DNA of 64,000 bases, taken from Malaya genurostris (Eukaryota > Arthropoda > Insecta > Diptera > Culicidae). Each line of letters begins with the position of its first letter. Within the stretch, counting starts at the first letter, position 1. A program made the position numbers and the translations under genes. The notes below the pieces were generated by a model. It saw nothing but the letters and a program-made list of their open reading frames with translations. It was not told where the DNA came from and made no database searches. Below, piece by piece: positions 62,055 to 64,000 of the stretch. The stretch spans positions 83,992,935-84,056,934 of the forward strand of contig NC_080572.1 of assembly GCF_030247185.1 (NCBI RefSeq), read 5' to 3'.

Positions 62055-62255
62055 ATATTTTTATTCAGACTAATGCGCGTACTGGATCTCGTATTGGATC
62101 TCGCTGTCACCCTTTTTCAAGGGGGAGAGGAGCTTTTATTTCTATTCAGCGAGGATTGAGGGGCTGGTCTCGTCATTCATTGCCGCATCGGTGGTATTGT
62201 TGTTGTTTTCCGTATTCTCTTTGTTTACCTTGTAATTCGCAGTCTAGAGTTTTAC
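62055..62255 (-). mobile_element. ORF1-only retroelement, 3' fragment
   Basis: On the minus strand this matches the end of ORF1 and the 3' UTR of the copies at 20957 and 57488 (ATACCACCGATGCGGCAATG, AAAAAGGGTGACAGCGAGAT, CTGAATAAAAATA). About 200 bp, worn. Confidence 0.65.
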
Positions 62256-63146
62256 TTTTGAGAAGGGACTAAGCAGAAATCCCTTGAAAATTTTCAATAA
62301 TGTATATTTCAGAAATGGTGGATCCAATCGGTTTGGTATTTGTTGCATTGTTTTAGGTAATTATAAGAATTATATAAAAAAATTAGAATTTTAAATATCT
62401 TCAAAAATGTATTTTTATTTTTCGTTTTGATACACCGTAACCTTCATTTACGAACTAAGTGGGGGTTCGCAAATGGAGGTAGTTCGTGAAAAAAAGTTCA
62501 CTTTATTTGGATTCGGTTCGTAAAAAATCTACGTTATTTTGAATTTACTTCGTAAAAAAAGTTTTGTATAATGAATGTCGTTTAAAAATCCAAGCGACTT
62601 CCGGACTATTGATAATCCTTACAATTAGCGAATTTTCGGAATGGAATTGTTGAACTGATGCTAGAAATTTGGAAGCAATAACAAATACAATATTTTATCG
62701 CGTACGCTAAGAAAACTGTAACTTGTGTAACACTGAAAATAAAAATATTTTGAGACCACTTAACACACATTGACTTAAAGAAAAAGAGGTGTGTTTGAGG
62801 TCGCTTTTAAGTATTAGATTAAGACTTTCAGTTGTTCAATAGAATATTGAAATCATACAATACAACAATAATAATGTAAAATTATAATTCAAGGTACTCG
62901 AACAATCTTTTTAGACATCTACTTGTTATGGTTGTTTCGAAATTTTTCATATTAAATTACAATATTAAAAAAAACTATGAACTAATGGTCTCCATTTAGA
63001 GCTTGAGCTTGAGCTTGAGCGACCACTTCTGGTTGCTACTCCGTTACTGATCGGAATTAGCTGAAATTGTACAGGGAGTTTAAAGATGATCCGACCTGGG
63101 ACTGAAAAATCATCCTTCAATGTACATCTTCTGGTAATCTCAGAAA
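62256..63146. other. unassigned DNA with dispersed-repeat traces
   Basis: ACACCGTAACCTTCATTTACG with TTCGTAAA- and TTCGTGAA-like repeats at about 62433-62570 looks like a worn repeat end. GAGCTTGAGCTTGAGCTTG at about 63000-63018 is a short tandem motif. No gene. Confidence 0.3.
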
Positions 63147-63530
63147 TCATTGATCAGTACCGGCGCCAGCCTGGCCCGAACGTAGATCGTCTAAGGAATG
63201 GGAAGGGATGTTAGTCCAACACTTGTTGTTACTAGAGGCCGTATATTTTACTGCGCACTCCACAAGTGTCACGGGAGAAGGATATTTGTTAGTAAAAATT
63301 TCAGTACTGGTATTATTCGCGCGCGACTCAGTATGTTCCGGTTTCAAGATGCTCGGATGCACCACTAAACTCACTGACTTCCCGAGTGAACGTTTCAACA
63401 ATATCCTATATTGAAGTCCCGGGAAGTCTTGATTCACAGCTCTTATTCGAGGAAACTGAAGAAAAATTAGCAATACTATCGCGTAAAGAATAAAAACTTC
63501 CCTATTCTTTATAAATGAAACTAGGCTCAA
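63147..63530 (-). CDS. hypothetical open frame, no ATG
   Basis: I do not recognise it. The minus-strand frame has a hydrophobic stretch (FILYAIVLLIFLQFP) near its start, then a polar region with several N-glycosylation-type sites and two Cys. The first codon counted is TTG; no ATG is in frame. TTTTTCTTCAG within it could be a splice acceptor, in which case the coding part would begin at about 63454. It may be an exon of a gene that continues beyond what I can join, or a chance ORF. Confidence 0.25.
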   Translation of the reverse strand: MSLVSFIKNREVFILYAIVLLIFLQFPRIRAVNQDFPGLQYRILLKRSLGKSVSLVVHPSILKPEHTESRANNTSTEIFTNKYPSPVTLVECAVKYTASSNNKCWTNIPSHSLDDLRSGQAGAGTDQ

Positions 63531-64000
63531 CTGGTTATATTGGTTGATCTGGACAGTCGACTACCGAGAAAAATATTAATTTACTGTTTGAAATATTAAT
63601 ATCAAGTGTTTTTTACTATGTATTCAATATACCGATATATGTTATCTCTGTTATTAACTTTGTAACATAAACGGATTTGCGCAATGGTTGATTTTTATCA
63701 TTCATTTTATAATCCTGAAAGACAATCAATAACATGGAAGAAGAAATCATTCCTGATAAAACTTTTCTCCGAAGCTAGACGGAACTTGATAAGTTGAATG
63801 AAGAGATAATTTAGTAAAATAGAGTAATCAGAAGTGAAATATTGAAAATATCTGATAACTGAAAGGAAAAAGAAACTCCTGCAATTGTCGCCTTTTATGA
63901 CATGGAAGCAGGAACCCAGTGGATCTATTCTTGGTTCATTATTTTCCGCCGGATTCCACACGGCATCTAGGCTGGTACTGTCCGGAGAGAGGTAACAGGT
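63531..64000. other. unassigned DNA
   Basis: AT-rich. The minus-strand ORF at 63707-63961 shows nothing recognisable. It is cut by the window end. Confidence 0.25.

Overview
The window looks like intergenic and accessory DNA from a dipteran insect, most probably a mosquito (Culicidae). This rests on three intron-containing secreted chitin-binding (peritrophin-like) genes with insect TATA/Inr promoters, an env-bearing errantivirus, Jockey- and LOA-type non-LTR retrotransposons, a DD37D mariner-type transposon, hAT-like MITEs, and many long TA, TTA and ATTAT microsatellites. There are no bacterial-type operons. The species call is an inference from sequence style; no database search was possible.

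Layout. 1-6.4 kb: unassigned DNA, a short MITE, and a nested stack of repeats whose centre is a 329-bp tandem array. 6.9-8.2 kb: unassigned minus-strand ORFs. 8.8-9.6 kb: a foldback element and a hAT-like MITE with a perfect 8-bp target duplication. 12-35.4 kb: copy A of a duplicated segment, broken by a mariner element (12.4-13.7 kb), a full-length Jockey element (14.1-18.9 kb), an ORF1-only retroelement fragment (21 kb), a satellite-like block (21.9-24.3 kb) and a young errantivirus (24.6-31.8 kb), and ending with peritrophin gene 1 (33.65-34.69 kb). 35.4-38.6 kb: a decayed LOA-like element, then a reversed Jockey fragment (38.6-39.87 kb) at the junction. 39.9-48.7 kb: copy B of the segment, with peritrophin gene 2 (46.96-48.0 kb) and different inserted elements. 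50.4-55.8 kb: a second LOA-like element. 56.5-60 kb: more repeats, including a second ORF1-only element. 60.19-61.23 kb: a diverged third peritrophin gene. 61.3-64 kb: repeat fragments and unassigned DNA.

The two copies of the segment act as each other's empty sites. Insertions in one copy (mariner, Jockey, a hAT-like MITE, two unclassified repeat families) are absent from the other, so ends and target-site duplications can be read directly. Host function in the window is limited to the peritrophin genes, whose products are expected to be secreted and to bind chitin in peritrophic matrix or cuticle. Most of the rest is mobile DNA in successive layers.
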